Below are positions 10,458 through 21,414 of a stretch of 64,000 bases of DNA, piece by piece (position 1 is the stretch's first letter; every line of letters starts with the position of its first letter). Below the pieces are notes generated by a model. That model saw nothing but the letters and a program-made list of their open reading frames with translations. It ran no database searches and was not told the origin of the DNA. The stretch spans positions 124,001 to 188,000 of the forward strand of contig BLYE01000022.1 of the NCBI GenBank assembly GCA_016586335.1, in the 5' to 3' direction. This DNA is from Nitzschia putrida (lineage: Eukaryota; Bacillariophyta; Bacillariophyceae; Bacillariales; Bacillariaceae). Both the position numbers and the translations under genes were made by a program.

Positions 10458-10796
10458 TTAGTTGTCGGGCATCCACTCAATGGCCTTTTGGACGTTGTAG
10501 GCCAATCCAATAGCACCCAAAGAGGCAACAAGTCCAGCAGGCATGAACTTCTTGGTGGTCATGAAACGTTGAGCCATGGCCAAAGTCAAGATCCCAGCAC
10601 TTCCGCTAGCAAGAGCATGGCCTTGAAAGGATTCTCCTTTGGAAATCAAGACACCCGATCCAACCAGCAAAGAACCCAAAGTAGCACCAGCAACGAGAGA
10701 CATCGAGCTGCCCTTGCGGAGATAACCGTATGCTCCACCCAAGATGACGAGGCCGCCAAGGGAGAAGTTCATGTGAGCGGAACCAGGAGGAGCCAT
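10458..10796 (-). CDS. TMEM14-family membrane protein
   Basis: Small four-helix membrane protein of 112 residues, the usual TMEM14 length. Start chosen at ATG 10796 (MAPPGSAHM); the frame stays open to 10946, but that codon is GTG. Hydrophobic segments begin at NFSLGGLVILGGAYGYL, then a G-rich VAGATLGSLLVGSGVLI, then AGILTLAMAQRFM, and the family block KKFMPAGLVASLGAIGLAYNV, matching the KFMPAGL motif of animal TMEM14 and plant FAX proteins. Animal TMEM14C works in mitochondrial porphyrin transport and plant FAX1 exports plastid fatty acids; which applies here is not decided. Convergent with the AlkB-like gene, 100 bases apart. Confidence 0.85.
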   Translation of the reverse strand: MAPPGSAHMNFSLGGLVILGGAYGYLRKGSSMSLVAGATLGSLLVGSGVLISKGESFQGHALASGSAGILTLAMAQRFMTTKKFMPAGLVASLGAIGLAYNVQKAIEWMPDN

Positions 10797-10999
10797 GTTG
10801 TTGGACTTGGAACTATGCGGATGATTACAATCCAGAAAGCTTTTTGTGCCGCAATAATGTGGTTGTGACGCGTTGACGCTGGGTTTCGCGAGTGTTCGTA
10901 AATTTGTCTCGAATGTGTCGAAAGATATGGAAGGTGCACGACTCACATGATTCCTATTAAATTTCCAGGAAGGGGACTTTTTCGTTTTGCCAGGAGCAT

Positions 11000-11019
11000 T
11001 AGCTAGCTAGCTAGCTAGC
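11000..11019. repeat. TAGC tetranucleotide microsatellite, 5 copies
   Basis: Five perfect TAGC units lie just downstream of the first sulfotransferase stop and upstream of the TMEM14 gene. Confidence 0.9.
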
Positions 11020-11032
11020 CATGCCCTGTTCA

Positions 11033-12271
11033 TTAAGAACAAGGAATAGTATTCCCCGAAAAGCAAGTATCTGATGCCCACTCTTCCCAGTCAAACACAG
11101 CGGTGGGGTCCGAGTAGTTCCTGTGGACCACCAAGTCACTCACGCTGCATTGATCATAGAGGGCATCCAGGGCTTCCTTCTTTTCCAGCTCGACAAGGTT
11201 TATCCCACGCCGAACCAAATATTCGTACACCATGTTCTCTCGAGCGAGATAGCAGCATGCAGTTCGTGTTCCCGAAGCAGAAAGGCCCGATCGAATCTTG
11301 AAATTGTCACTTCCCATTCTCGCAGTCTCAACAAGATGGTCAAAAGACTCATCTCCATTGCCACCCAACATTGTCTCCAAGCGAATCAAATCGGACCACA
11401 AACTTTCCAGTCGAAGAATATAGAGTTTGCGATCCGGATACCGCCAAAACGTATAGTTCGCATAGAACTCATAATTGTAATAGAGATGTTCGACTGGCCG
11501 ACGCTGGCCTTGTCCACGAATGGCCCAGTTTCCAGTCTTGAGGCATTCTCGCTCCAGTTTGGTGAAATTTGGATTGGGTTGCAGATTTCGACACAACAAT
11601 TGGGTCAACTCCTCCGTGCTGTTGAAGCATTGTAGATAGAAAAGTTGTCGTTGTGGTTTCAATTTGATATGATTCGTGTTGTTTGGGTGGCCATAGTTAA
11701 AAGCAGACACAAATCGGGATAATGGATTCCGGACCGTAATCAGAAATGCTTGCGCAGAGTTGATCCAATCATAGTAGGACTTCCATGGTTTCATATGAAG
11801 GGTCGCTTTGACTTTTCGTGATATTACTGGCTCTTCTCTCACGTTGGCGGTGTTGTTTTCGGAAAATCTCAAGTTTTGTTCAAGATTTTCTAGACACTTG
11901 GCTTTTCTGGACTTGTTGTAGTCGTACCACTCACAACTTGCACGTAAAACAGATTCTAGAGTTGTTCCTCCTGTTTTGCCCACGTGAACATATATAATTG
12001 GATCTTCCACTGTTGATTTCATACCTGTGCCATGAACAGTCCCCATGTCTGTACCAGCAAAAGAATCCAACACAGCTGAAAGAGAGTATGAAGCTGGGTG
12101 TTTCTCATGGCCCCCAATCCAACTACTACGACAGTCAGTTTGAACACAGGAAAACACCGCCAAGGTCATGGATAGCATCAACAATGCGCACACACATACA
12201 CCAATCTTCAAGAAACAGACGACTGAGACGAGACGGCTCGGTGTATCCTTCTTCCTGTACGCTTCCCTCAT
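11033..12271 (-). CDS. Type II membrane sulfotransferase, copy 1
   Basis: PAPS-dependent sulfotransferase, probably Golgi, acting on a glycan (inference from family). 412 residues from ATG 12271; the upstream in-frame TTG at 12292 was rejected. A short cytoplasmic N-terminus is followed by one membrane anchor (about residues 15-43) and a luminal domain. The 5'-phosphosulfate loop is YVHVGKTGGTTLESVLR and the 3'-phosphate site is VRNPLSRFVSAFNY, both intact. Several N-x-S/T sites are present. It lies head-to-tail with the next gene, which shares the same architecture and the blocks RASCEWYD, KATLHM, RMGSDKFK-like and VYEYLVRR, so the two arose by tandem duplication. Confidence 0.88.
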   Translation of the reverse strand: MREAYRKKDTPSRLVSVVCFLKIGVCVCALLMLSMTLAVFSCVQTDCRSSWIGGHEKHPASYSLSAVLDSFAGTDMGTVHGTGMKSTVEDPIIYVHVGKTGGTTLESVLRASCEWYDYNKSRKAKCLENLEQNLRFSENNTANVREEPVISRKVKATLHMKPWKSYYDWINSAQAFLITVRNPLSRFVSAFNYGHPNNTNHIKLKPQRQLFYLQCFNSTEELTQLLCRNLQPNPNFTKLERECLKTGNWAIRGQGQRRPVEHLYYNYEFYANYTFWRYPDRKLYILRLESLWSDLIRLETMLGGNGDESFDHLVETARMGSDNFKIRSGLSASGTRTACCYLARENMVYEYLVRRGINLVELEKKEALDALYDQCSVSDLVVHRNYSDPTAVFDWEEWASDTCFSGNTIPCS

Positions 12272-12718
12272 GACACATTCATAGCATCCCAATAGCTTGA
12301 TGCTGTTACAATTTGTAATAGAAAACGCTCAAGTCCAGGAGTTTTGCAGTTGTTTGGTGTGGTCTTGTGGGGTTGGTCCCTTGAAATGTATGTACTATGT
12401 TACAATCATCAAATATATCTTTAGTATATATTATGTTCCACAGCAACAGAATCGTGATGGCTTGTTGGAAGAGCGCTCATTGGAAAATTAGTTGTACCTT
12501 GAACAGCTACGAGTACTGGTAGCTAGAGTACCAGATAATAAGCGACGTAAAATTCGAAACGACCTATATCGTTGCCTTTTTGCGCCTGTAGCCTCGTCGC
12601 TTGTTGGATTCCCTGGCCCATGTCAGGGCCGCGTATTCATTCACCTCCATGTAACCAAGACAAGGGGTGATACTAGAACTTTGATTGATATGAAACACCA
12701 CTCGAGGCCCCCTCGGGA
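12272..12718. other. Intergenic between tandem sulfotransferases
   Basis: No gene seen. Probably the promoter of copy 1 and the 3' region of copy 2. Confidence 0.45.
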
Positions 12719-13960
12719 TCACGCCCAAGCTGTATACTTGTCAAAACAAGCATACCTTGCCCAGCCCTCCCAGTCGAAGATTACTTTGGCGTCGGAATAG
12801 TTCTGTTTGACCGCAACGAGTTCATTTACGTTGCACTTTTGGTAGAGATCAAACAGGGTGTCCCTCTTTTCACTATCCTCAAGGTTCACTGCCCGACGTA
12901 CCAAATATTCGTAGACTTGGTTTTCCTTTGCGAGATAGCAACAAACCGTGTGGACTCCTGTTGCGGACAATTCTGATTTGACCTTAAACTTGTCACTTCC
13001 CATCCGCACGGTGTCAGTCAAGCGATGAAACGACTCATTGCCATTGCCTCCCATCATATCCTCCAGCTTCATCAAATCTGGCCATATGTGCTCAGTTCGA
13101 ACCAAGTATATCTTCCTGTCTGGGTGCAACCAATAGGTTAGCCAGGCGTAGTACTCATAGTTGAAAAGAAGGTGCCCCGTCGATTGCTTGTATCCCGTTC
13201 CAAGAACAGTTTTGTTTGCAAACCTGAAACACTTCTGCTCTTTCTCTGAAAAGTTGTCGTATCCTTCTTCAGTGTAACGTCGCAACATGCTGGCGAAATC
13301 TTCTACCATTGGGAAGCAGTCAACGTAGAAGATTCTCCGAGGGGTAGAAGGCCTATTTTTCCTGGTATTGTTTGGATGTTCATAGTTGAAGGCTGATACA
13401 AGGCGAGACACTGGATTCCGAACGGATACCAGAAAGGCTTGTGTTTCATTGATCCATTCGTAGTAGTGATGTCTAGGGTCCATGTGTAATGTGGCCTTGA
13501 CATGCTTGGAGAGATTTGACTCTAGGAAGTTCGCTGAGATATCAACTTCATTGGGATCAACCCCCAAGCCCACCTGAATCCATTCTAGGCATGAGTTCAT
13601 GCGAATTTCGTTCCCGTCGTACCATTCGCAGCTGGCTCGCAACACACGCTCAAGAGTAGTTCCAGCCGTCTTGCCAACATGAACATACATCAGTTTCTCA
13701 TCAATGAGAGTCTTTCTTGGTGTATCAAGATGGGGGTAGGAATGAAAGACATCTCCCAAAGAACGGGAAATGGATTTGTATAGGTTGTCATCCAGCCATC
13801 CGATGCGACCACAATCATGATGATCGTTGTTCAAAGAACATCGAAGGGTGCCAATCTGAGAAAGCTCCAACAATAGAATGGCAGCAAGCGTGTACTTCAG
13901 TAGGCATGATATACTCTTAGGAGATTGTTTGCTCTCTGTTGTCAAACCAGCCGGTTTCAT
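12719..13960 (-). CDS. Type II membrane sulfotransferase, copy 2
   Basis: 413 residues, single exon, ATG 13960. Same architecture as its neighbour: N-terminal anchor at about residues 20-36, then a luminal sulfotransferase domain with 5'-phosphosulfate loop YVHVGKTAGTTLERVLR (Lys97) and 3'-phosphate site VRNPVSRLVSAFNYEHPNNT. Shared blocks with copy 1 include RASCEWYD, VKATLHM, AHxLFNYEYYA-like, MGSDKFK and NQVYEYLVRRAVNLE. The membrane anchors and the first 80 residues have diverged strongly while the catalytic core is conserved, so both copies are probably active. The acceptor is unknown; diatom cell-wall or extracellular polysaccharide is a reasonable guess only. Confidence 0.88.
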   Translation of the reverse strand: MKPAGLTTESKQSPKSISCLLKYTLAAILLLELSQIGTLRCSLNNDHHDCGRIGWLDDNLYKSISRSLGDVFHSYPHLDTPRKTLIDEKLMYVHVGKTAGTTLERVLRASCEWYDGNEIRMNSCLEWIQVGLGVDPNEVDISANFLESNLSKHVKATLHMDPRHHYYEWINETQAFLVSVRNPVSRLVSAFNYEHPNNTRKNRPSTPRRIFYVDCFPMVEDFASMLRRYTEEGYDNFSEKEQKCFRFANKTVLGTGYKQSTGHLLFNYEYYAWLTYWLHPDRKIYLVRTEHIWPDLMKLEDMMGGNGNESFHRLTDTVRMGSDKFKVKSELSATGVHTVCCYLAKENQVYEYLVRRAVNLEDSEKRDTLFDLYQKCNVNELVAVKQNYSDAKVIFDWEGWARYACFDKYTAWA

Positions 13961-14235
13961 GGTGCCTTGCCCAACATTCGGGAGGAAGGTTGAAAGTGGA
14001 AGGCGTCGGTTGAGTTCTCAACGTTCACAAAAATGAGTCAACGTATCGTACCATACGCAATATACGTAGCACCCAAATTTGACACGTTTGATTCAAAATG
14101 ACATCATGATGTCATCATCATTCTGGCACTGCACTTGGTTTCCGTTACGTTCCATGAATCGTTCCAAAGCCCACTTCACAAATCGCTCCTCCTTTCGTTG
14201 GTTTTTCTTCTTTCATTGAGGTGTGCACTGTATCC

Positions 14236-17200
14236 ATGTCACCAGAACATGAACCTCCCCAAACAACGTTTCCTTCCATCGACTTGGTGCCCAAAAAGGA
14301 AAGCAATGCACTTGAATTGATCAACACATATCCAGACTACGATGGGTCCAATGTCCTCATTGGGATCCTGGATACAGGCATTGACCCTGGGGCGGCAGGG
14401 ATTCGGTTCATGGAAGACGGAGTCACTCCCAAGTTGTTGGATTTGGTTGATTGTACCGGGAGTGGTGATGTCGACATCAAAACCACCAAGAAAGTCTCTT
14501 CCGATTACACCGTCCAGGTATTGAGTGGGGCTGTGGTACAACTCAATCCAGAATGGTGGGAGACATCTCTCTCGGAATCTTCTGAAAAGCCGACAGTCCG
14601 TTTGGGGCTCAAGCTAGCATATGAGCTATTCCCAGCCTCCGTCACTACCAGGGTCAAAGAACATCGGACTCGACAAATGGAACAAGATCTTCAAGGATTC
14701 ATTGCAGATCTCCGATCGCAACTTTCCGAATTTCGACAAAAGTACGCCAAACCCACCGCAGAACAGCTGTTAGTTCGGGATGATCTCAATGCCCGTCTCG
14801 AAATTTTGACGGATAAGGAATGGGAAGCTGAGAATGATCCTGGTATGATTATTGATTGCATTGTGTTCGATGATGGAAATACACAACGAGCAGTTCTTGG
14901 AATTGTGGACGATGAGGGTTGTGATTGGAGATCCAAGCGTCCCCTGGCGGCGTTTTCGATTCATCGGGAATATGGCACACTCTCAGCGGTGGACCAATAC
15001 AACTATGGTGTCAACTTCTATGACAATAACACCGTCTTGAGCATTGTTGGCGATTGCACACCCCATGGGACACATGTGGCTGCCATTGCGGCTGCAGCAC
15101 AAGGACCTCGTAGCGGCATTGCCAAAGGAGCCCAGTTGGTATCCATCAAGATTGGAGACTCTCGTAAGGGGTCCATGGAATCAGGAACCAGTCTAGTTCG
15201 AGGTATCATGACAGCCATTCGGCTTGGGTGTGATGTCATTAACCTGAGCTACGGAGAGGCGACACAATTTCCTAATGCTGGCCGAATCATCCGCGCTGCA
15301 GAAGAGTTGGTCTGGAGGCATAATGTTCTTTTTGTCTCCGCAGTCGGAAATGATGGCCCTGCCCTCTCGACCGTCAATGCTCTTGGAGGGACGTCTTCCT
15401 GTATAATTGGTGTCGCTGCCCATGTCTCCCCTGAGATGATGAAGGCATCGTACAGCTTAGAGACCAACATGGACACAGAGGGTCTTTTGGGAACAACCTA
15501 CACTTGGAGTAGTGTTGGTCCAACAACAGATGGCTCCCTTGGTGTTTGCATTTGTGCCCCTGGAGGTGCTATTACATCGGTTTCGAATTGGACTCTTCAA
15601 AAGTCCATGCTGATGAATGGAACTAGCATGGCGTCACCTCATGCTTGTGGTTGTGTTGCCCTTTTGATTTCTGCCTGCAAAGCTCAGGGAATTCCTGTTT
15701 CGCAACCACGGATTCAAAGGGCACTCGAAAACACAGCGTTGCGCATGGAGCATCTATCGCCGCTTCAACAAGGATGGGGAATGCTGCAGGTGGACAAGGC
15801 ATTGGATCATCTGATTGCAACCAAAGATAACTTGGAGGACATTTTCTTTGAGATTTCGGTAGAAAACAGAGTGGGGAGTCCACGGGGTATTTACTTGAGG
15901 CAACCAGGAGAAACAGCCACACAACAAGTATTTTCGGTCCGGGTAAATCCCAACTTTAGACGAACAGACATGAATGATGAAGATACACAAAAGCAACGTG
16001 TCGATTTTGAGCTACAATGCACGTTGCGTGCAACCGAACCGTGGGTAACAGTACCAAACTATTTCATGCTCATGAGCAACGGCAGAAGCTTCAAAGTCAC
16101 GATCGATCCCACACAGTTGTCTGTTGGTGTCCACACAGCAAAAGTGTGTGGGTATGATTCTGACCATCCCCATCGTGGTGTTCTGTGGTATGTGCCAATA
16201 ACAATTGTAAAACCAATCCAAGGAGAGCACACCATTGTTCAACAAGGCCTTGAGGTAAGAATTTTTTCGGTCAATTTCAATTCTAGGTGAACGGATAGCT
16301 CTCACACAATCCCCATCAGTTCTCCCCGACCGAGACGAAACGATTTTTTGTTGCCCCACCTCCCGGAACCACTTGGATGGACGTGACAATTCGTGATGAT
16401 CGGGGCCCACATGAAGAACCTACGAATCGACTTGTTGTGCTTCATGCAGTGCAGTTAACTCCCCATGCGGCCTATCGGGACAATGCAAGTCGAAAGTATT
16501 TGCAACTTCGGCCTTCTCAGACAGTTGTTACGTCTCTTGCAGTCGAAGAAGGTGTCACTTCTGAGATTGCAATCTGCCGATACTGGTCCACGGCGGGCAC
16601 GACTCGACTCAACCTCACAATTGAAATGAGAGGATTGCACCCAATTCCATCAAGCATCTCCATGGCGGGTGGGGATAGTTTTTCGTTTGTTCGTCTTCAC
16701 AGCAGTTTGAAGGATGAAATGGTCAGTCCCACCGGGAAACTCACACATTGGAAAACACCCATTCGACCAAAGGGAGAAGGCGTCATCACTCCCCTCGGAG
16801 AGCGAGATGTGCAGCCATGGAATAACAAGACCATTTTCCAAATGGTCCTCACTTACGAATTCATCCTTGACGAAAAGGCGTCTTTCACGCCCCGAGCCCC
16901 AGCATTGCAAGAGGTCCTCTATGAATCATGTTACGAATCTCAACTAATGCTGGTATACGACGGGGACAAGAAGTATTTGGGATTCTGTGATATCTATGCT
17001 CAGCCCATTTCTGCTCAAAAAGGATCTGTTGTGATAAAGATGCAGGTTAGACATGAGACACCAGCCATGTTGGAGAAACTGAAGTCTATGATAATTTGGA
17101 TTGAAAGAAAAATGGAAAAAGAGATTCCCCTTTCAGCTTTTCCTACGAGGGAGGATCTCCTAGTTGGCGGCAAGCGAACAATGAAAAAGCATATGCTAAG

Positions 17201-18134
17201 GAAAGGTTCCTACGAGTCTGTGTTTTTTGGTGAACCACAAGCTTCAAAAATCCCCAATGCTGCCAAGCCCGGAGATATTTTGACTGGTTCGTGTACTTTC
17301 GCGGGTGGCGAAGCGTCTCTCCCTGGTGATGGCAAACGTCCCGGTGGGTTCAAGGTTTCCTATGTGGTAGGACCCAAAGAGGAAACAACACCCGCTGAAC
17401 CAGAGGTCCCAGAGCCCAAAGACGAACGAGGTGTCGAAGAACGGCTCGATGAGGCCATTCGTGATTTGAAGGTTGGGCAGCTCGAGAAACTATCGAAACA
17501 AGAGAAAGCAAGTGGAAAATTCGACGAACTATATGCTCAGCTTTTGAAAGAATATGGCGGCCACGTGCCTTTACTCATGGCAAGGTTGAAATATCTGGAT
17601 AGTCACAAAAAGCGAGCAGAGATGCTTGGAGATATAGTGGGTGCAGCCAATGACGTTGTCAAGGAAATATCTGAGGATGAGCTAGCGCTTCATTATGGGA
17701 GAAAGCAAGACAAAAATGACCCAGAGAAAGTCAAGCGCGGCAAGGAGATAGAGAAAAAGAAGAACAGCCTCATCGAGGCCTTGGCACGAAAAGCATACGC
17801 CATTGCTGATTCGAGCACCGAAAGGGCATCCTCGTCCTTTGATGAGACTTTAGCGCGATTGAAGGTTTGGGTGGATATTGACTCAAACGGGAAGTATGCC
17901 TCGTTGGCTATAGAACGTGATTGTCGAACTGGGAAGCACGGTCTTGCTCTGAAGCGCATCAACAAGTTGATTGCAAAGAACGGAAAAGACACAGGTGGTA
18001 TCAAACCGATGACGAGAGCCGATTTATTGGAGAAACGAGCGACGATATTAAAAGAATTGGGATACGGTTGTCTTTGCAAGCGGGAGGGAGCATTAAGAAT
18101 TGCAAATGCTCCAACAGACTATAAGCTTTTCTAA
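14236..18134 (+). CDS. TPP2: Tripeptidyl-peptidase II, subtilisin-like (2 exons)
   Basis: Giant cytosolic serine exopeptidase that removes tripeptides from peptides released by the proteasome. CDS is join(14236..16254, 16320..18134), 1277 residues, near the human length of about 1250. Start is ATG 14236; the frame at 14221 begins with GTG. The intron is 65 bases, phase 0 (GTAAGA...ATCAG), and splicing restores QQGLE to FSPTETKRFFVAPPPGTTWMDV. The catalytic triad is complete: Asp46 (GILDTGID), His277 (TPHGTHVA) and Ser464 (NGTSMASPHA). The roughly 230-residue insertion between Asp and His is characteristic of TPPII. The C-terminal part is helical and Lys/Glu-rich. Its stop overlaps the stop of the PPR gene on the other strand. 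Confidence 0.95.
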
Positions 18135-19879
18135 CGGGTGTTTCTATGCCATGGAGGTACATTCTCGCTCCACTGTGGTGGAAGTCCTGGTAGGTCATCT
18201 AGCACTCCTCCGAATACTTCCAATTGCAGCGCTTCAGATGCCGCCGATGTAAATGCCGATAGCACACGTTTGTCGACCACACCACGTCCACAGCAGTGTA
18301 GAAATGCCTCTTTGGCGTGTTTGTCGCGCTGTCTTCTGTCTGGCACTAAGCGAGCGCATGCCCGTAGAAATTGGGCTGCACTTCCCGCCTCTGTCTTCCC
18401 TATAACATCCCTGGTCACTTCATTCCAACTCTTCAAACCTATTTCAAACACAAGGTCCCGCTGTTCGTCGCTGGTAATATCGGTTGTCGCACACGATTGG
18501 AGAATGTGGTAGTAACTCGCAGTATCTGGATACGTATTTTGAGCAGTGCAGTTCAACATCTTCTCCAGAAGCATTCTGGATCGAATGGCTTTGTTGAAGT
18601 CTCGCGAGTACGACATGGCCCTCAGGGCTTCGTTGTACAGGGGCAATGTGGGTTGCAAGGAAAAGCTGTTGGTTTTATTGAAGAACCATTCATGAAGGTG
18701 TAATAACAGTTCCACCTTGCCCACTGATGTGTGGGGACGATAGCGCTGGGCTAATAGTACCTCTCGAAACACTTCAGTATTGGGCAACGCCCGTCGATCC
18801 CCTTCATTGTATTTCGCGATCAAATCAAACAAGATTGATTCCGCCTCATTGGCTACTTCGTGCGACGATCCCTTCATAGAAGCAATCAGCAGGCTATACG
18901 CATCCATCGGCAGCGTACTGGAGCCCGTTGTATTGAAAGATTGCATCTCATCAAACACATCACGAACTCGATGTTTCTTGTCATCGGTGAAAGCAAAGGC
19001 CCGCATGGTTTCCAGAAAGGTTCCCGTATTGGCACGACAGGGGTCATCTGCACCCTTGTGTATGAGTTCGCGGTATATTCTTTCCACTTCCTCGTGGTTT
19101 CCACTCCGTCTGTGTACTCGCAGCAAAGAATTGTATGCCGATACGTCAGGTTCTAGCTTGGTGGAATTCGTCGTTTGGAACAATTGCATCACTTCGTCCA
19201 AAAGTGCCAATGCCTTGGCATGAATTTTTCGGAAGGACCATCCATCCACCACAAACAAATAGGACAAGAGATTAGGTTGAACTTTGGACGAACTGGCTTG
19301 CATCTCCCTGAGAACTTGTTGGGCGCGCTCCGCCCCGTTGTCCAAATCCGATTTGGATAACACCTTAATCCAATAGTTGTAAACATAAACAAGTGGAACG
19401 AATTCCTTGGGGTCACCTTCATTGACGAGACTTGTCAAAGTCTTGAAAATGGTTTCGGCTTTTTGTACATGTTCGTCGTCCCCATGACTGCTCGATGCGA
19501 GATGGCGAAGTTGGTTTAGCAGGGCAGCGACACGGCCTGATGGAAATGAGATGGGTGTATCCTCCTCCACGCTTTCCTCTTGCTCAGGGGTGGTTGTTGG
19601 CTCGGTTACACCGTCTGGTAAACTTGGAGGGAAGCATTCTACTGCATCCTCTGCTGATGGCTCTTGTGTCACGGAGAGATCCAGTGCTAGTGTTCGACTG
19701 GCGGCAGATTGGACATGTCGTATGTCTGTGGCTGTAGAAGCATGAGAGTCAAGAGGGAGATTTGTATAGAAATGTTGGAAGGGCGTAACCAGAACAAATC
19801 CTGTCACTTCTGAAAAGAACAATAGGATTGAAATCTGCAATAACATGCTCAACAACTCCAGTGGACTCGCCCTCCTCAT
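18131..19879 (-). CDS. Pentatricopeptide-repeat protein, probably plastid-targeted
   Basis: Organelle RNA-binding protein of 582 residues, single exon, ATG 19879. The N-terminus has a signal-peptide-like core (LLSMLLQISILLFF) followed by VTG-FVLVTP, matching the diatom plastid rule of a Phe just after the cleavage site. Residues about 165-450 hold degenerate 35-residue PPR motifs, for example VYVYNYWIKVLSKS, PNLLSYLFVVDGWS, PDVSAYNSLLRVHRRSGNHEEVERIYRELIHKG and PLYNEALRAMSYSRDFNKAI. No endonuclease (SMR) or DYW domain was seen. Likely role: maturation or translation of a plastid transcript. Tail-to-tail with TPPII, sharing the bases CTAA. Confidence 0.85.
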   Translation of the reverse strand: MRRASPLELLSMLLQISILLFFSEVTGFVLVTPFQHFYTNLPLDSHASTATDIRHVQSAASRTLALDLSVTQEPSAEDAVECFPPSLPDGVTEPTTTPEQEESVEEDTPISFPSGRVAALLNQLRHLASSSHGDDEHVQKAETIFKTLTSLVNEGDPKEFVPLVYVYNYWIKVLSKSDLDNGAERAQQVLREMQASSSKVQPNLLSYLFVVDGWSFRKIHAKALALLDEVMQLFQTTNSTKLEPDVSAYNSLLRVHRRSGNHEEVERIYRELIHKGADDPCRANTGTFLETMRAFAFTDDKKHRVRDVFDEMQSFNTTGSSTLPMDAYSLLIASMKGSSHEVANEAESILFDLIAKYNEGDRRALPNTEVFREVLLAQRYRPHTSVGKVELLLHLHEWFFNKTNSFSLQPTLPLYNEALRAMSYSRDFNKAIRSRMLLEKMLNCTAQNTYPDTASYYHILQSCATTDITSDEQRDLVFEIGLKSWNEVTRDVIGKTEAGSAAQFLRACARLVPDRRQRDKHAKEAFLHCCGRGVVDKRVLSAFTSAASEALQLEVFGGVLDDLPGLPPQWSENVPPWHRNTR

Positions 19880-20164
19880 CGATGTGTGAAGTGATGGTTT
19901 TTTGTTCGGGTGAGAATGGACAGTGGTCGATTGACTAGTATGACTACATTTTGGGTGGTCGAACGCAACTGAAGTTCCAGATTCCCTTCCTCACCACCAC
20001 GAAAAAATGTCTCGAAACTCACTTTTTTTCTTTGCACCGAACCACGCCACTTTTGTCATCGTGTTCCTTCGAAAACAACACACTTCTTGGTCTCCACAAC
20101 AAGTGTAACGAGTGTGTTGAAGCATCGGCGATAATAGCATCACAACAGTACACAATATACTACC

Positions 20165-21313
20165 ATGAGCAAGTCCACGCTGAGATTCGAAGATGGTGCC
20201 ACTCACTTTCGAGAAAGAATTGTCGTTAGTCTCCTGTCGCATCGTCCCTTGTTGTTGCGAAACATTCGAGCCGACGATTTGGAGAACCCAGGTCTCAAAG
20301 ATTACGAAGCTAGTTTCCTTCGTTTGATTGACCAAATGACCAACGGAACCAAGATGGAAATCAACAACACGGGAACACAACTTCGATTTCATCCTGGAGT
20401 TTTATTGGGAGGGGATATAGATCACCAGTGTCCCGATTCTCGGTCTATTGGTTGGTTCTTGGAGGGTATTCTCCCCCTATCTCCATTTGGAAAGGAGCCT
20501 CTTTCTATTGTTTTCAAAGGAATTACGGATGGATGCTGTGAAAAGGACCCTTCCGCGGACTACTTTAAGGCCTCTGTCCTCCCACTGTTTCCCAAATTTG
20601 GAATTGGTAGTGAAATCAAGAGTGGCGACGACCCCAACGAAGAGTCTGCTCAAATTCGAGTTTTGCAGCGTGCAGCCGCGCCCACCGGTGGTGGAAAAGT
20701 GCTCTTCTCGTGTCCAATTGTCAAAACTCTTGCTATCCTTGACTACACAGATCCTGGAAAGATCAAGCGCGTGCGAGGAACGGCTATTTCGTGCAAAATT
20801 GTGTCGTCTTCCATGGCAGCCCGAGTAGCTTATGCTGCCAAGGGTGTATTTCACCGACTATTGCCAGATGTTTGGATCCATACCGATGTCCATACTCCCA
20901 AGAAGCATGGGTGTGGTCCAAGCCCTGGAGTGTCCTTTGTCGTTTCCGCAGAATCTACAACGGGAGTTGTATTGACAGCGGAATGCTCCATGAACCCTTC
21001 TGCTGAACGTGGGTCCGAATTGCCAGAGGATTTGGGAAAGCGTGGTGCCTGTATGCTTCTGGAGGAAGTTCGTCGTGGCGGTTGTATCGATACGTCATGC
21101 CAATCGCTCGCCTTGATCTGGATGTGTCTTACACCAGAGGATGTATCCAGAATACGTTTGGGAACGCTCTCTCAGTACACCATCGAGACATTGCGTTTGC
21201 TCAAACTAGCGTTTGATGTGGAATTCAAGCTCTCGGCGGATCAAGATACTAAGACAATCTTGGCCAGTTGTTTGGGAACTGGCTACCGCAACATGGCCAA
21301 GGCTAGTACATAG
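20165..21313 (+). CDS. RCL1: RNA 3'-terminal phosphate cyclase-like protein Rcl1
   Basis: Nucleolar factor of the small-subunit processome; partner of the GTPase Bms1 in 18S pre-rRNA processing. 382 residues, single exon, ATG 20165, typical length. The sequence follows the RCL1 pattern: a start segment LRFEDGATHFRERIVVSLLSHRPLLLRNIR, then KDYEASFLRLIDQMTNGTKMEIN, a GxQLRFHPG-like segment (GTQLRFHPGVLLGG), RSIGWFLEGILPLSPFGKEPL, and KRVRGTAISCKIVSSSMAARVAYAAKGV. The catalytic His motif of true RNA cyclases near the C-terminus is not evident, as expected for RCL1. The 285 bases upstream are shared with the divergent PPR gene. Confidence 0.92.
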   Translation: MSKSTLRFEDGATHFRERIVVSLLSHRPLLLRNIRADDLENPGLKDYEASFLRLIDQMTNGTKMEINNTGTQLRFHPGVLLGGDIDHQCPDSRSIGWFLEGILPLSPFGKEPLSIVFKGITDGCCEKDPSADYFKASVLPLFPKFGIGSEIKSGDDPNEESAQIRVLQRAAAPTGGGKVLFSCPIVKTLAILDYTDPGKIKRVRGTAISCKIVSSSMAARVAYAAKGVFHRLLPDVWIHTDVHTPKKHGCGPSPGVSFVVSAESTTGVVLTAECSMNPSAERGSELPEDLGKRGACMLLEEVRRGGCIDTSCQSLALIWMCLTPEDVSRIRLGTLSQYTIETLRLLKLAFDVEFKLSADQDTKTILASCLGTGYRNMAKAST

Positions 21314-21414
21314 ATGGAGGGTTATATTGGGATCTTTTTGTCTTGACTGAAAATGTAGTATTCATGAGGAAAGGTGCAAGAGTACACTCATACTGTAGCA
21401 TTGACTATTCTATA

